A DNA stretch of 64,000 nt. Origin: Oscillospiraceae bacterium. Its GTDB lineage: Bacteria; Bacillota; Clostridia; Oscillospirales; Oscillospiraceae. Both the position numbers and the translations under genes were made by a program. Below the pieces are notes generated by a model that saw only the letters and a list, made by a program, of their open reading frames with translations, was not told the origin of the DNA and made no database searches. Below, piece by piece: positions 40,594-49,637 of the stretch. Numbering within the stretch: position 1 is the stretch's first letter; each line of letters begins with the position of its first letter. Location: assembly GCA_017410075.1 (NCBI GenBank), contig JAFQRK010000032.1:1-64000 (forward strand), given 5' to 3'.

Positions 40594-43112
40594 TTTGCAT
40601 CAAACCAACTTTTTCCGATTTTTGCTTCTGCGATCAGCGGCACACTTAATTCTGCCACCTGCTGCATCTGGCTGCTGACCAGCGCCGCAACATCCTCAGC
40701 AATGGCTTCCGGGCATTCCACGATCAGCTCGTCGTGTACCTGCAGCAGCAGCTTTGCCTCCGGGAAATTCTCCTGCAGCGTCTTGTCCACACGGATCATC
40801 GCCATCTTGATCAGATCTGCCGCTGTGCCCTGAATGGGGGTATTCAGCGCAATGCGCTCTGCGCCCTGGCGGATGTTGAAATTGCTGGCCTTCAGCTCCG
40901 GAATATAGCGCTTTCTGCCGTAAAGGGTCTGGGTGAAGCCAGCCTCTCTGGCATCCGCCACCACCTGCTTCATATACTGACGCACGCCATCAAAATTGGC
41001 GAGGTAGCTGTCGATATAATCTCTGGCCTCATACCGGGAAACGCCGATGTCCTCCGCCAGAGAGAACTCGGAAATGCCGTAAACGATGCCAAAATTGACC
41101 GCCTTTGCGTGACGCCGCTGCAGCGGTGTTACGCTTTCCGGCTCTACACCGAAAACCTGGGACGCCGTCACCGTATGGATGTCCATACCGGTGCGGAACG
41201 CCTGCTGCATTCTTGCATCCTCCGCAATATGCGCCAGCACGCGAAGCTCGATCTGGCTGTAGTCCGCATCCACCAGCACACAGCCGGGCTTGGGCACGAA
41301 CATTTTTCGGATCTCTGCGCCCAGATCGGTGCGCACCGGGATATTCTGCAGATTGGGCTCGGTAGAAGAAAGCCGTCCCGTCGCCGTTACAAGATTCTGG
41401 AATGTGGTGCGGATACGGCCATCCTCGCAGATCACCTTCATCAGACCGTCGGCATAGGTAGACTTCAGCTTGGTCAGCATCCGGTAGTCCATGATCGCCG
41501 GGATGATGGGGTGTTTATTTTTCAGCTTTTCCAGCACATCTGCGTTGGTGGAATAGCCGGTTTTGGTCTTCTTCACCGGGGGTAAGCCCAGCTTGTCAAA
41601 CAGCAGCTCTCCCAGCTGACGGGTGGAGTTGATGTTAAAAGGCTCCCCGGAATAGCTGTGGATCAGCGCTTCGCAATCGCTGATGCGCTGAGAGAGCATT
41701 TCGCCAAACTGCTGCAGCTGCTGCCGGTCAATGGCAATACCCTGCCGCTCCATCCGGTAGAGCACCGGGCAAAGGGGCAGCTCGATGTCATAATAGAGCT
41801 TCTGCATCCCATTTTTCTTCAGCTCTTCCTCCAGCACCGGACGCAGCTGCCAAATGGTCTGTGCGCAGGCGGCGGTATCGCCGTCATCCACCGTAACGCC
41901 CATAAAATTGGCGGCCAGCTTGGATACGGGATAGTCTGACTGAGAGGGATTCAGATCATAGGCTGCCAGGGCGGTATCAAATACGGCTTCGCCGTAGGCG
42001 ATGCCCATTTCATCCAGCGCGTGCATTGTGGCTTTGCTGTCGTGGCAGATCATCCTGGCAGGAAGCGCAAGACCCATCTGCGCCTCCAGCGGCGTACGGA
42101 CGCAGACGCCCTTGCCGCAGGCAATGCCGATAGCACCGTCAGGTGCCACATAGACAGCACATTCTGTCAGATCCTCCGGCAGCGCATCCAGCTGCGGCAG
42201 CTTTTCGCAGGGCTTCTCCTTCTGGGGCAGCTCCTGCTGGGCACTGCGAAGTCCGTAGCGGTCGATCAGCTTGACAAATTCCAATTTTTGAAACAGCTGA
42301 TACAGCTGCGCCCGGTTATAGGGCTGGATCACCGCGTCCATCGGCGCGAAATCAATGGGCGCTTCCGGGCGGATCGTAGCCAGATCATAGGAAAGATAGG
42401 CCTTTTCTCTGCCAATTTCCAGCTTTTCCCGCAGTCTTGCAGAGATGGATGCGTCATTCAAATTTTCATACACGCCGTTCAGGCTGCCGAATTGCTGCAG
42501 CAGCTGAGAAGCCGTCTTGGGGCCCACGCCGGCAACACCGGGGATATTGTCAGAGGAATCACCCATCAGCGCCTTCAGATCGATCAGTTTCTTGGGTGCA
42601 AAGCCGTATTCCTCCCGGAACACTTCCTCTGTATACAGCGTGGCATTGGTCTGACCGCCCTTGGAGATCACCAGCTTAATGTGGACATTTCTGTCGATCA
42701 GCTGCAGGCTGTCCCGGTCACCGGTGACCACCACGCACTCCCAATCATTGTTGGAGCAGATCTTGCCCACAGTGCCGATCACATCGTCAGCCTCCCAGCC
42801 CTGGCAGGCGTAAATGGGAATGTTCATCGCCTGCAGAATTTCCTTCATCACCGGCATCTGCTGTCTGAGCTCCTCCGGCATCGGGTGGCGCGTGGCCTTG
42901 TAGCCTTCATACTGCAGATGGCGGAAGGTAGGACCGTGCAGGTCAAAGGCAACGCAAACTGCGTCCGGCTGCTCCTCCTTCTCCATCTTCTCCAGGATAT
43001 TCAGAAATCCATAAATCGCGTTTGTGTAAAGTCCCTCACGGGTGGTCAGCGGTCTGACGCCGTAAAATGCACGATTAATGACGGAATTGCCGTCAAGGAT
43101 CATCAGCTTCAT
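40590..43112 (-). CDS. polA: DNA polymerase I
   Basis: An 840-residue protein. The N-terminal 5'-3' exonuclease (about 1-290) has MILDGNSVINRAFYG, GWEADDVIGT, TGDRDSLQLI and LMGDSSDNIPGVAGVGPKTA. The middle 3'-5' exonuclease domain is vestigial: the metal-binding DxE is absent (AVYVAPDGAIGIACGKG). The polymerase domain has motif A VDADYSQIELRVLAHIA, motif B RRHAKAVNFGIVYGIS and motif C LQVHDELIVE. It fills repair gaps and removes RNA primers. ATG 43112 is chosen since it overlaps the cysS stop (ATGA) with GGAGAAA before it. Loss of proofreading is usual in Firmicute PolA. Confidence 0.97.
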   Translation of the reverse strand: MKLMILDGNSVINRAFYGVRPLTTREGLYTNAIYGFLNILEKMEKEEQPDAVCVAFDLHGPTFRHLQYEGYKATRHPMPEELRQQMPVMKEILQAMNIPIYACQGWEADDVIGTVGKICSNNDWECVVVTGDRDSLQLIDRNVHIKLVISKGGQTNATLYTEEVFREEYGFAPKKLIDLKALMGDSSDNIPGVAGVGPKTASQLLQQFGSLNGVYENLNDASISARLREKLEIGREKAYLSYDLATIRPEAPIDFAPMDAVIQPYNRAQLYQLFQKLEFVKLIDRYGLRSAQQELPQKEKPCEKLPQLDALPEDLTECAVYVAPDGAIGIACGKGVCVRTPLEAQMGLALPARMICHDSKATMHALDEMGIAYGEAVFDTALAAYDLNPSQSDYPVSKLAANFMGVTVDDGDTAACAQTIWQLRPVLEEELKKNGMQKLYYDIELPLCPVLYRMERQGIAIDRQQLQQFGEMLSQRISDCEALIHSYSGEPFNINSTRQLGELLFDKLGLPPVKKTKTGYSTNADVLEKLKNKHPIIPAIMDYRMLTKLKSTYADGLMKVICEDGRIRTTFQNLVTATGRLSSTEPNLQNIPVRTDLGAEIRKMFVPKPGCVLVDADYSQIELRVLAHIAEDARMQQAFRTGMDIHTVTASQVFGVEPESVTPLQRRHAKAVNFGIVYGISEFSLAEDIGVSRYEARDYIDSYLANFDGVRQYMKQVVADAREAGFTQTLYGRKRYIPELKASNFNIRQGAERIALNTPIQGTAADLIKMAMIRVDKTLQENFPEAKLLLQVHDELIVECPEAIAEDVAALVSSQMQQVAELSVPLIAEAKIGKSWFDAK

Positions 43113-44524
43113 ACTTTTCTCCACTTAGCGCCCTGGGGCGTATCAATGATCTCAATACCTCTTGCCTTCAGTTCGTCCCGGATCCGGTCGGCCTCTGCCC
43201 AGTTCTTGGCCTTCTTGGCCTCGGTTCTGGCGGCGACCATTGCGTCGATCTCGGGATCGGCGGATGCAGCCGCTTCCTCGGCTTCCTTCTTGCGCAGATT
43301 CTCTGCAGCGGACAGCAGATTCAGGGAAAGTACCCGGTCAAAATCGGCCAGCGCAGCCAGCTTGGTAGCATCGCTGCATTTTGCCTTCAGAACATCGTAA
43401 ACTGCAGTAACAGCCAGAGAGGTGTTCAGATCGCCGTTGAGCGCGCCTACAAAGCGCTCCTTCAGCGCGTTCAATGCAGCTTCATCCACCTGGCCGTCTG
43501 CCTTCAGCGCGGCGATCTTAGCGATCAGCTTGTCGTAAGCCACCACCGCATTGTCAAGATTCTCCCAGCTGAACACCAGATTGCGGCGGTAATGGCTCTG
43601 CAGGCAGAACAGACGGTATGCCATAGGATCATAGCCCTTGCTTTCCAGCAGAGACACCGTCAAAAATTCGCCCTTGGACTTGCTCATCTTGCCGGTATCG
43701 GTATTCAGATGGTGCACATGGAACCAGTAGTTGCACCACTTGTGTCCCAGATAGCTTTCAGACTGGGCGATCTCGTTGGTGTGGTGCGGAAAAGCATTGT
43801 CGATACCGCCGGCGTGGATATCCAGATCCTCTCCCAGATGCTTCATGGAGATGCAGGAGCACTCAATGTGCCAGCCGGGATAGCCGACGCCCCAGGGAGA
43901 ATCCCACTTCAGCGCCTGATCCTCAAACTTGCTCTTGGTAAACCAGAGGACAAAATCGTTCTTATTCTTCTTGTTGGTGTCCTCCTCCACGCCCTCACGG
44001 ACGCCCACGGCCAGGTCTTCCTCGTCGTGATCGTTGAAAACATAGTACTTTTCCAGAGAGGAGGTGTCAAAATACACATTGCCGCCTGCAAAATATGCCT
44101 TGCCGTCATCAAGAAGCTTCTGCACCATCTCAATATAGGAGTCGATGCAGTTGGTGGCAGGCTCCACCACATCCGGTCTTTTGATGTTCAGCTTGTCGCA
44201 GTCCGCAAAAAAGGCGTCAGTATAGTACTTGGCGATCTCCATCACGGTCTTATTTTCCCGCTTTGCGCCCTTGAGCATCTTATCCTCGCCGGTGTCTGCA
44301 TCGGAGGCCAGATGACCCACATCAGTGATGTTCATGACCCGCTTCACGGGATATCCCAGATACCGCAGCGCCTTTTCCAGCACATCCTCCATAATGTAGG
44401 TGCGCAGGTTGCCGATATGGGCATAGTGGTACACCGTCGGTCCGCAGGTGTACATTTTTACCAGGTTGGGATCGTTGGGAACAAACAGTTCCTTCTTATG
44501 GGTTGCAGAATTATACAGATACAT
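43109..44524 (-). CDS. cysS: Cysteine-tRNA ligase
   Basis: A 471-residue class I synthetase. The HIGH motif reads YAHIGNLRT, KMSKS is intact (TGKMSKSKGEF), and zinc ligands lie in MYTCGPTVY, WHIECSCIS and HAGGIDNAFPHH. The C-terminal helical domain ends ADRIRDELKARGIEIIDTPQ. ATG 44524 follows GGAGG at 8 bases; earlier in-frame ATGs at 44548 and 44539 lie before or within that site. Expression is controlled by the Cys T-box upstream. First gene of the cysS-polA-rimI-tsaD chain of 4-nt overlaps. Confidence 0.97.
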   Translation of the reverse strand: MYLYNSATHKKELFVPNDPNLVKMYTCGPTVYHYAHIGNLRTYIMEDVLEKALRYLGYPVKRVMNITDVGHLASDADTGEDKMLKGAKRENKTVMEIAKYYTDAFFADCDKLNIKRPDVVEPATNCIDSYIEMVQKLLDDGKAYFAGGNVYFDTSSLEKYYVFNDHDEEDLAVGVREGVEEDTNKKNKNDFVLWFTKSKFEDQALKWDSPWGVGYPGWHIECSCISMKHLGEDLDIHAGGIDNAFPHHTNEIAQSESYLGHKWCNYWFHVHHLNTDTGKMSKSKGEFLTVSLLESKGYDPMAYRLFCLQSHYRRNLVFSWENLDNAVVAYDKLIAKIAALKADGQVDEAALNALKERFVGALNGDLNTSLAVTAVYDVLKAKCSDATKLAALADFDRVLSLNLLSAAENLRKKEAEEAAASADPEIDAMVAARTEAKKAKNWAEADRIRDELKARGIEIIDTPQGAKWRKV

Positions 44525-44544
44525 AGGTTTAACCTCCATTGAAA

Positions 44545-44735
44545 TCAAAAGAAACCGCCTCTCGTACTAAGTACAAGAGGCGGGTAAAAATACTCGCGGT
44601 TCCACTCTCATTTATCACTTTTGAAAACAAAAATTCGCTCCCGGACGCACTTTCGCAGCGCGCGCCTGCCGACACTTCCACCCAATGGCATCGGCTCTCT
44701 GAAGGTTTGACAGCTGTTACTCTTTCCGGTCAACG
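44545..44735 (-). promoter_or_regulatory. Cysteine T-box leader of cysS
   Basis: The minus-strand leader has the T-box sequence GAGTGGAACCGCGAG (about 44593-44607), AGAGAG and GGTGGAAG elements of stem I, a specifier TGC (44647-44649) on the 3' side of stem I followed by AGCGAA, and a terminator stem CCGCCTCT / AGAGGCGG (44555-44562, 44576-44583) with TTTCTTTT. Uncharged tRNA-Cys would favour the antiterminator. UGC reads cysteine, matching the gene. Confidence 0.9.
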
Positions 44736-44753
44736 CGATATGCACTTTTTATG

Positions 44754-44783
44754 ATTTTACCACCAAAAACCTGTTTTTGTCAA
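44754..44783 (-). promoter_or_regulatory. Promoter of the cysS T-box operon
   Basis: On the minus strand TTGACA (44778-44783) and TAAAAT (44754-44759) with an 18-bp spacer, just before the T-box leader. Confidence 0.8.
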
Positions 44784-44789
44784 GGTTTC

Positions 44790-45974
44790 TTATATGCCTA
44801 CGAATTCCTTGGCTTCTTCCAGATTTCTGCTGCGGAGAATGTAGAAAGTGTGCAAATATTTTAAAATGTTGGTTTTGTGGGCTACCCGGATGCGGTATGT
44901 ATTTTCACCGCTATACACATCCATGATCCGGTTGCCGATCAGGGTGATGCCATCCACTTCCCCAATACTGAAGACCATCCGGCCGCTGTCCAGCAAAAAG
45001 CGCAGGCTTCCGCCATACAGCTGCATCACGCCGCTGCCCAGCAGCACCTTCTTCTTGCCCAGCTCCGGTTTGTAGACCTCCACCGGATCCTCACAGATCA
45101 GCTGGTCAACGGCATACTCCGTTTCCTGAACTGCTTTCAGCTGATAGTCGTACCACTGGTGGACATATTGGAAGGGGAATTTCCCGTCTGCGGAAGAAAG
45201 GGTCTGATCTTCATTGTAGGTAATTTCCATACCGCACGCAGCGCAAAAAGCCTTATGCTTTTTGGAATAAATGGTATGCTTGGCACCGCAAAGCGGGCAG
45301 ATATAGGCAACGCTTTCCAGGCATTCTGCCCGGCGGCGGCTGCGATAGCGGGCGTCGCCTGCAAATTCATCCACCGTCATATCCGAAAGGATGGCATCGT
45401 AGAGTTCTTCATTGGTCATAGCCTGCAGCTGCTCGCAGGAATAGACTTTTTTCACTATTGCCTGCATTTTGCCTCTGCGGATTCCGTTGCTCCAACGGGG
45501 GTCTGTGCCGTAGCCGCCCAGAATATTGCACACAACCAGCGGCTTTTTCAGCCGTTTGATCAGCTTGGTGATGGCAGGATCCACATAGCCCAGCTTGCCA
45601 CTGAATGTCCGGTTTCCCTCCGGGAAGATGCAGATGCTTCCGTTCTCCCGGGCGACCTGCATACAGGCCTTAATGGCAGCGATATCGCTTTTGTTGATCT
45701 TCTCCTTGGGAATGGGATTTACAAGAAACTTCAGCAGCTTTCCAACAAAGCGGTTTTGGAACACATGCTTGGAGGTCATATAATACAGCGGCTTATCAAA
45801 CAGCAAGCCCATCAGCACCGGATCCAGCGTGGTGACATGGTTGGAGATCACCACAGCACCCTCCTCCGGCAGCTTCTGCTTTCTGACCCTGCAGCCAAAC
45901 CAGAGGGCATAGTACACCGAGAATATGGGCCGTAATATCGCCGTAACAACCTTATGCCGCTTTTTGCACCACAT
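44790..45974 (-). CDS. PlsC-type 1-acyl-glycerol-3-phosphate acyltransferase with C-terminal zinc ribbon
   Basis: A 394-residue protein. The acyltransferase domain has NHVTTLDPVLM (His46 and Asp51, the HX4D motif) and IFPEGNRTFSG at 116-126, the lysophosphatidate acyltransferase signature. After it comes a zinc ribbon with Cys226, Cys229, Cys244 and Cys247 (CPLCGAKHTIY, CAACGMEI) and a strand-rich C-terminus. PlsC is normally about 240 residues, so 150 residues are extra. It makes phosphatidic acid at the membrane or acylates a related lipid. GGAGGG precedes ATG 45974. Single gene. Confidence 0.85.
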   Translation of the reverse strand: MWCKKRHKVVTAILRPIFSVYYALWFGCRVRKQKLPEEGAVVISNHVTTLDPVLMGLLFDKPLYYMTSKHVFQNRFVGKLLKFLVNPIPKEKINKSDIAAIKACMQVARENGSICIFPEGNRTFSGKLGYVDPAITKLIKRLKKPLVVCNILGGYGTDPRWSNGIRRGKMQAIVKKVYSCEQLQAMTNEELYDAILSDMTVDEFAGDARYRSRRRAECLESVAYICPLCGAKHTIYSKKHKAFCAACGMEITYNEDQTLSSADGKFPFQYVHQWYDYQLKAVQETEYAVDQLICEDPVEVYKPELGKKKVLLGSGVMQLYGGSLRFLLDSGRMVFSIGEVDGITLIGNRIMDVYSGENTYRIRVAHKTNILKYLHTFYILRSRNLEEAKEFVGI

Positions 45975-46042
45975 AGCGTACCCTCCGTTTCGTCAAAATC
46001 CTGATTATTATAGCACATTATCCGTCAATATGCAAGAATTCC

Positions 46043-46056
46043 TTACGCCGGCGTAA
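46043..46056. repeat. 14-bp palindrome
   Basis: TTACGCCGGCGTAA is perfectly self-complementary and lies beside the terminator of the PHP gene and upstream of the PlsC-like gene. It could be an operator for the latter; no regulator is known. Confidence 0.3.
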
Positions 46057-46060
46057 AAAT

Positions 46061-46086
46061 ATAAGCGGCAGTTTTATGCCGCTTAT
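46061..46086 (-). terminator. Terminator of the PHP gene
   Basis: ATAAGCGGCA (46061-46070) pairs with TGCCGCTTAT (46077-46086), and the minus strand continues ATTTTTACG. Confidence 0.8.
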
Positions 46087-46116
46087 ACATTGTATTCCGT
46101 TTTGCCTTGCTGATGA

Positions 46117-46815
46117 TTACTTTTTCCGGCAGAAGGGCTCCATATTTTTGTGGAATACGGTCATCTCGCCGTTCAAAACCTTTTGGACAAAATCCAGCTC
46201 GTCCAAAACAGGTGTTTCCGACTGCATACCGGCAAACTCCACCTGCTCCTCTTCTCCGTGGTTATCAGAGCCGGCAAAGGTCAGCAGGCCATAATTGGCA
46301 GCATACTGCTTGGCCATCTCGTTTTCAAAGGCGGTACGGTTGGCATTCACGATCTCCACGCCGTGCACTCTGCGCGGATACAGACGGATGTGGTCGATAT
46401 AGCCGGCCTCCCGGAAGGGATGGGCTTGAATCACCAGCGCGCCTGCATCCATCATCATTTGCAGCAGCTCCCGCTTGTTCATATCATAGATCTCCGGATG
46501 CGCCAGATACCAGGCCTTATCCAGACCGTAGATCAGAAAATCCGTGCCCCAGTTAGAGATCTCCACGCCGGTAAATACCTTCAGCCCGATCTCATTGCCG
46601 ATGCGGATCGCTTCCTCCGCATCGGAAAAATAGAAACGGATCTTGTCCTCATAGCTGGCATCCTTGGGGAATGCAATATTTCCGTCGATAAAATGGTTGG
46701 TGACGAAAATTCCGGCGTAACCGGCATTTTTATAGTATTCCACAGCCTCCCGAACGCTCCACAGAGCACATCTGCTGACGGGAGAGGTGTGCAGATGGGT
46801 CTCATACAAATACAT
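46117..46815 (-). CDS. PHP domain metal-dependent phosphoesterase
   Basis: A 232-residue protein with the PHP motifs ETHLHTSPVS near the N-terminus, IFVTNHF, FTGVEISNWGTDFLIYG, LVIQAHPFR and FAGSDNHG. The His and Asp residues form the trinuclear metal site of PHP phosphoesterases. Size fits a stand-alone enzyme acting on a small phosphoester or nucleotide; the substrate is not predictable. AGGAGG precedes the ATG. Single gene between its terminator and the divergent spoIIID. Confidence 0.85.
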   Translation of the reverse strand: MYLYETHLHTSPVSRCALWSVREAVEYYKNAGYAGIFVTNHFIDGNIAFPKDASYEDKIRFYFSDAEEAIRIGNEIGLKVFTGVEISNWGTDFLIYGLDKAWYLAHPEIYDMNKRELLQMMMDAGALVIQAHPFREAGYIDHIRLYPRRVHGVEIVNANRTAFENEMAKQYAANYGLLTFAGSDNHGEEEQVEFAGMQSETPVLDELDFVQKVLNGEMTVFHKNMEPFCRKK

Positions 46816-46947
46816 TCTGTCTTCCTCCTGGTTTTTTCCTAATCATAGCAGGATTTTCACTGTTTGTAAATAGAAAAATACCCCGCATACTGCCGCGGCT
46901 GCGCGCATAGTCTTTTCACGGTAGCACACAGCATCGGAGGGGAGATT

Positions 46948-47199
46948 ATGTCAGATACCATCGAAGAAAGAGCCTGCGCATTGGCTGTGTACATGATCGA
47001 AACGGGCGCCACGGTACGGGCAGCAGCCCAGCACTTTGGCATCTCCAAATCTACCGTTCATAAAGACCTGTCCCAACGCCTGCCCCGGTGCAATATGCAC
47101 CTGTATGTGCAGGTGCGTCAGGTTTTGGATGTCAACAAACAAGAGCGCCATATTCGGGGCGGAATGGCCACCCGGCGAAAATACAGAGGCGATCCATAA
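46948..47199 (+). CDS. spoIIID: Sporulation transcriptional regulator SpoIIID
   Basis: An 83-residue protein with the whole SpoIIID pattern: IEERACALAVYMIETGATVR, the HTH AAAQHFGISKSTVHKDLSQR, and a basic C-terminal RHIRGGMATRRKYRG that contacts flanking DNA. In spore formers it acts in the mother cell to switch gene sets between SigE and SigK phases. Its presence indicates that the organism or its lineage sporulates. GGAGGGG precedes ATG 46948. Confidence 0.95.
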   Translation: MSDTIEERACALAVYMIETGATVRAAAQHFGISKSTVHKDLSQRLPRCNMHLYVQVRQVLDVNKQERHIRGGMATRRKYRGDP

Positions 47200-47203
47200 A
47201 TTT

Positions 47204-47227
47204 AAGCCCGGTGGTATCACCGGGCTT
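47204..47227 (+). terminator. Terminator of spoIIID
   Basis: AAGCCCGGTG (47204-47213) pairs with CACCGGGCTT (47218-47227) around GTAT. The T-tract is short (TTTCC). Confidence 0.7.
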
Positions 47228-47235
47228 TCCTATGC

Positions 47236-47264
47236 TTTACAAAGCGCGAAAAAAATGTTATACT
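47236..47264 (+). promoter_or_regulatory. Promoter of the NAGPA-type glycosidase gene
   Basis: TTTACA (47236-47241) and TATACT (47259-47264) with a 17-bp spacer. Confidence 0.65.
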
Positions 47265-47297
47265 GACGAATAAGAGTAATTTACGGAGGGGATAGCA

Positions 47298-48479
47298 TTG
47301 CAAGAGGATACTGTCAGCCTGGAAGAGCTGATCGCGGATGCCAACGACTGCCTGCGCAGAACAGAGCATTCGTCTTCCGACCGTGACCTGATCCCAACAC
47401 AAAAACCGTCCTCCCGAAAGAGAAAAAAAGGCCCCCGCAAGGCATTGCTTGCCCTTGCGGTGGCGGCGGTCATTTTGCTGGAAACCCTGCTTTTGTTAGC
47501 AGGAACTCTATACGGTGTGATGTTTATTCTGGCCAAGGGTCCCTCCCCCACTGCCCGGAATCTGTTTATCCGGTCGGTACGGGAAACCAGCGCTGTCGGC
47601 TTCCTGGCCAACCTTTTCTATTCGGAAGCCCAGATCCAACAAATCATCGGCGACAACAGCGCAGTACCCGATTATGAAGAAATTGACGACTCTCTGGTGC
47701 AGATCCCTCAGCCGCAGCCTGATGACGACACTCCGGACACCCCGGAAACGGATGCCTGGGGTCTGACCGACGAGGACGGCGACGGCATTATCGTGGAAAT
47801 GGTGCGTGGAGAAGGCTATTACGGCTATATGATGGTCGTTCTTGATCCCAGCCGCGTAATTATGGGCAGCGTGCCGGAATCCTACGGAAGCCGGGGCTAT
47901 ACCGTAGAACAGATGGTAGATAGATTTGACGCGGTTGCCGGCATCAACGGCGGTGGCTTTTACGACCCGGACGGCAAGGGCAACGGCAGCATTCCGGACA
48001 CCATGGTGGTTTATGAAGGTCAGATCTATTATCCGGAAAACGGCACCAGACGGGGCTTTGCCGGATTTGACAGCGAGCACCGCCTCCATGTGGGCAACTT
48101 TACCCAGGAACAGATCAAGGAAAAGGATATCCGGTACGGCGTGTGCTTCGGTCCCGGACTGATCATCAACGGAAAAGTGGTGGATTCCAGCATTCTGGAC
48201 AGCGGTGTCAATCCCCGGACCGGTATTGGACAGCGCTCTGACGGTGCCGTGCTGATGCTGGTGATCAACGGACGGCAGATCGGCAGCCTGGGCGCGACTT
48301 TTGGCGATATGGCAGAGATCTTCCTGTCCTACGGTGCTGTAAACGCCTGCAATTTGGACGGCGGCTCGTCCAGTATGATGTGGTACAACGGAGAATATAT
48401 CAACAACAGTGCGTCGGTGATCGGCATCCGCCCGATCCCCACCGCATTTCTGGTACTAAAGGAGGGCAATAACCCGTGA
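47298..48479 (+). CDS. Membrane-anchored phosphodiester glycosidase (NAGPA domain)
   Basis: A 393-residue protein with a TTG start placed after GGAGGGG. It has a charged cytosolic head, a single membrane segment at about residues 48-75, an acidic Pro/Asp-rich linker, and the NAGPA fold: DAVAGINGGGFYDPDG, GVCFGPGLIING, GVNPRTGIGQRSDG and NACNLDGGSSSMMWY. Related proteins cleave N-acetylglucosamine phosphodiesters of wall teichoic acid or capsule. The topology puts the domain outside. Its stop overlaps the next gene by 4 nt. Confidence 0.9.
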   Translation: MQEDTVSLEELIADANDCLRRTEHSSSDRDLIPTQKPSSRKRKKGPRKALLALAVAAVILLETLLLLAGTLYGVMFILAKGPSPTARNLFIRSVRETSAVGFLANLFYSEAQIQQIIGDNSAVPDYEEIDDSLVQIPQPQPDDDTPDTPETDAWGLTDEDGDGIIVEMVRGEGYYGYMMVVLDPSRVIMGSVPESYGSRGYTVEQMVDRFDAVAGINGGGFYDPDGKGNGSIPDTMVVYEGQIYYPENGTRRGFAGFDSEHRLHVGNFTQEQIKEKDIRYGVCFGPGLIINGKVVDSSILDSGVNPRTGIGQRSDGAVLMLVINGRQIGSLGATFGDMAEIFLSYGAVNACNLDGGSSSMMWYNGEYINNSASVIGIRPIPTAFLVLKEGNNP

Positions 48480-49576
48480 AATTCAAAAAACAGAAACCCT
48501 TTTCCAAAAACCTGCTGAAGACGGTTGCTATTTATGCCGGTATTTTCCTGACTCTGGCCATCATCGGTCTGATCATTTTCTGGAACTATATGGACGCTTA
48601 CGAAAAATCCCAGCCCAAGAATGTCATTGATTCTTACATTTTCAATCTGGATGATCAGCACATTCAAAACCATTGCTCCCAGCTTATCGACTCAATCAAT
48701 CACGATCTGCAAAGCGAGCATGAATGCCTGGATATCATTTCTGATGCTATCCGCAGCGGTGTCAGCTATGCCCGAAAGCTGTCGGAATGCACCGACGACA
48801 AAATGGTCTATATGCTGATGAGCGATGGCAAAGACATCGGTCAGGTGGTGCTGACCGCCAGCGGCAAGGGATCTTTTGGCTTTAAGAACTGGCAGGTTAC
48901 GGAAGAATCCTACGACTTTTCCTTCCTGCTGAGCGAAGCTGTTACCATAGATGTTCCCGAGCATTACAAGGTATATGCCAACGGCAAACCGGTTGGACAG
49001 AGATGTGTTGTCCAAAGCGACACCCCCATTGATGTGCTGAAGGATTTTTACGAAGACTACGACACCCTGCCCCATATGGTAACCTATGAGATCGGCCCGT
49101 TCCTTGGCGATGTAGAGATCACCATCACCGACGCTGAAGACAATCCCGTAACCCCTGAGCAGGCAAAGGATCTGGCTTTCATCCTGGATAACTGTTCCGA
49201 TGCCGAAAAGGATACCCTGGACAATTTGGTGCGCAATTACATCAACAGCTATGTCCGCTTCTCCACCAACGCCGGCGGTAAGCTGAAGGAAAACTTCCAG
49301 GATGTTCTTTTCTATGTTGTTCCCGACAGCGAGTTGGCAGAGCGCCTGGAAGATGCGCTGGGCGGTCTGAAATGGGTCAATAACCAGCAGGCGGAGATCC
49401 TTTCCACCAACACCCATTACCGCACCCGTCTTGCCGGCGGTCTGTATCTGTACGATATTTCCTATGAAGTCACCGTCAGCCATTCCGGCAACACGACCAC
49501 CACTACAGAAAATGTGCGCTTGCTTCTGAGCCAGACAGTTGACGGCTTGAAGGTCGAAAGAATGCTGAACTATTAA
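48476..49576 (+). CDS. Membrane-anchored extracytoplasmic protein, function unknown
   Basis: A 366-residue protein with a basic N-terminus, one membrane helix (about residues 15-37), and a large outside part. That part has two similar-looking segments of alpha/beta character (NVIDSYIFNLDDQHIQNHCS and LDNLVRNYINSYVRFSTNAG), suggestive of NTF2-like repeats, and an Ig-like strand region between (VDVPEHYKVYANGKPVGQ). GTG start overlaps the glycosidase stop. I do not recognise the family. The pair probably works together at the envelope. Confidence 0.75.
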   Translation: MKFKKQKPFSKNLLKTVAIYAGIFLTLAIIGLIIFWNYMDAYEKSQPKNVIDSYIFNLDDQHIQNHCSQLIDSINHDLQSEHECLDIISDAIRSGVSYARKLSECTDDKMVYMLMSDGKDIGQVVLTASGKGSFGFKNWQVTEESYDFSFLLSEAVTIDVPEHYKVYANGKPVGQRCVVQSDTPIDVLKDFYEDYDTLPHMVTYEIGPFLGDVEITITDAEDNPVTPEQAKDLAFILDNCSDAEKDTLDNLVRNYINSYVRFSTNAGGKLKENFQDVLFYVVPDSELAERLEDALGGLKWVNNQQAEILSTNTHYRTRLAGGLYLYDISYEVTVSHSGNTTTTTENVRLLLSQTVDGLKVERMLNY

Positions 49577-49582
49577 TAGAAA

Positions 49583-49637
49583 CGCACCCATTGGGCAACA
49601 CTGCACTCAGAAGCATTGCCCTTTGGGTGCTTTTTTT
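49583..49637 (+). terminator. Terminator of the glycosidase operon
   Basis: GCACCCATTGGGCAA pairs with TTGCCCTTTGGGTGC (49616-49630) with two mismatches, followed by T7. The stop codon of the small convergent gene sits in the T-tract. Confidence 0.8.

Noticed and set aside
47298..49576. Assignment of the glycosidase pair to spore cortex or coat formation because spoIIID is adjacent
   Set aside because: A terminator and a separate sigma-A-like promoter lie between, so the proximity alone is not evidence.
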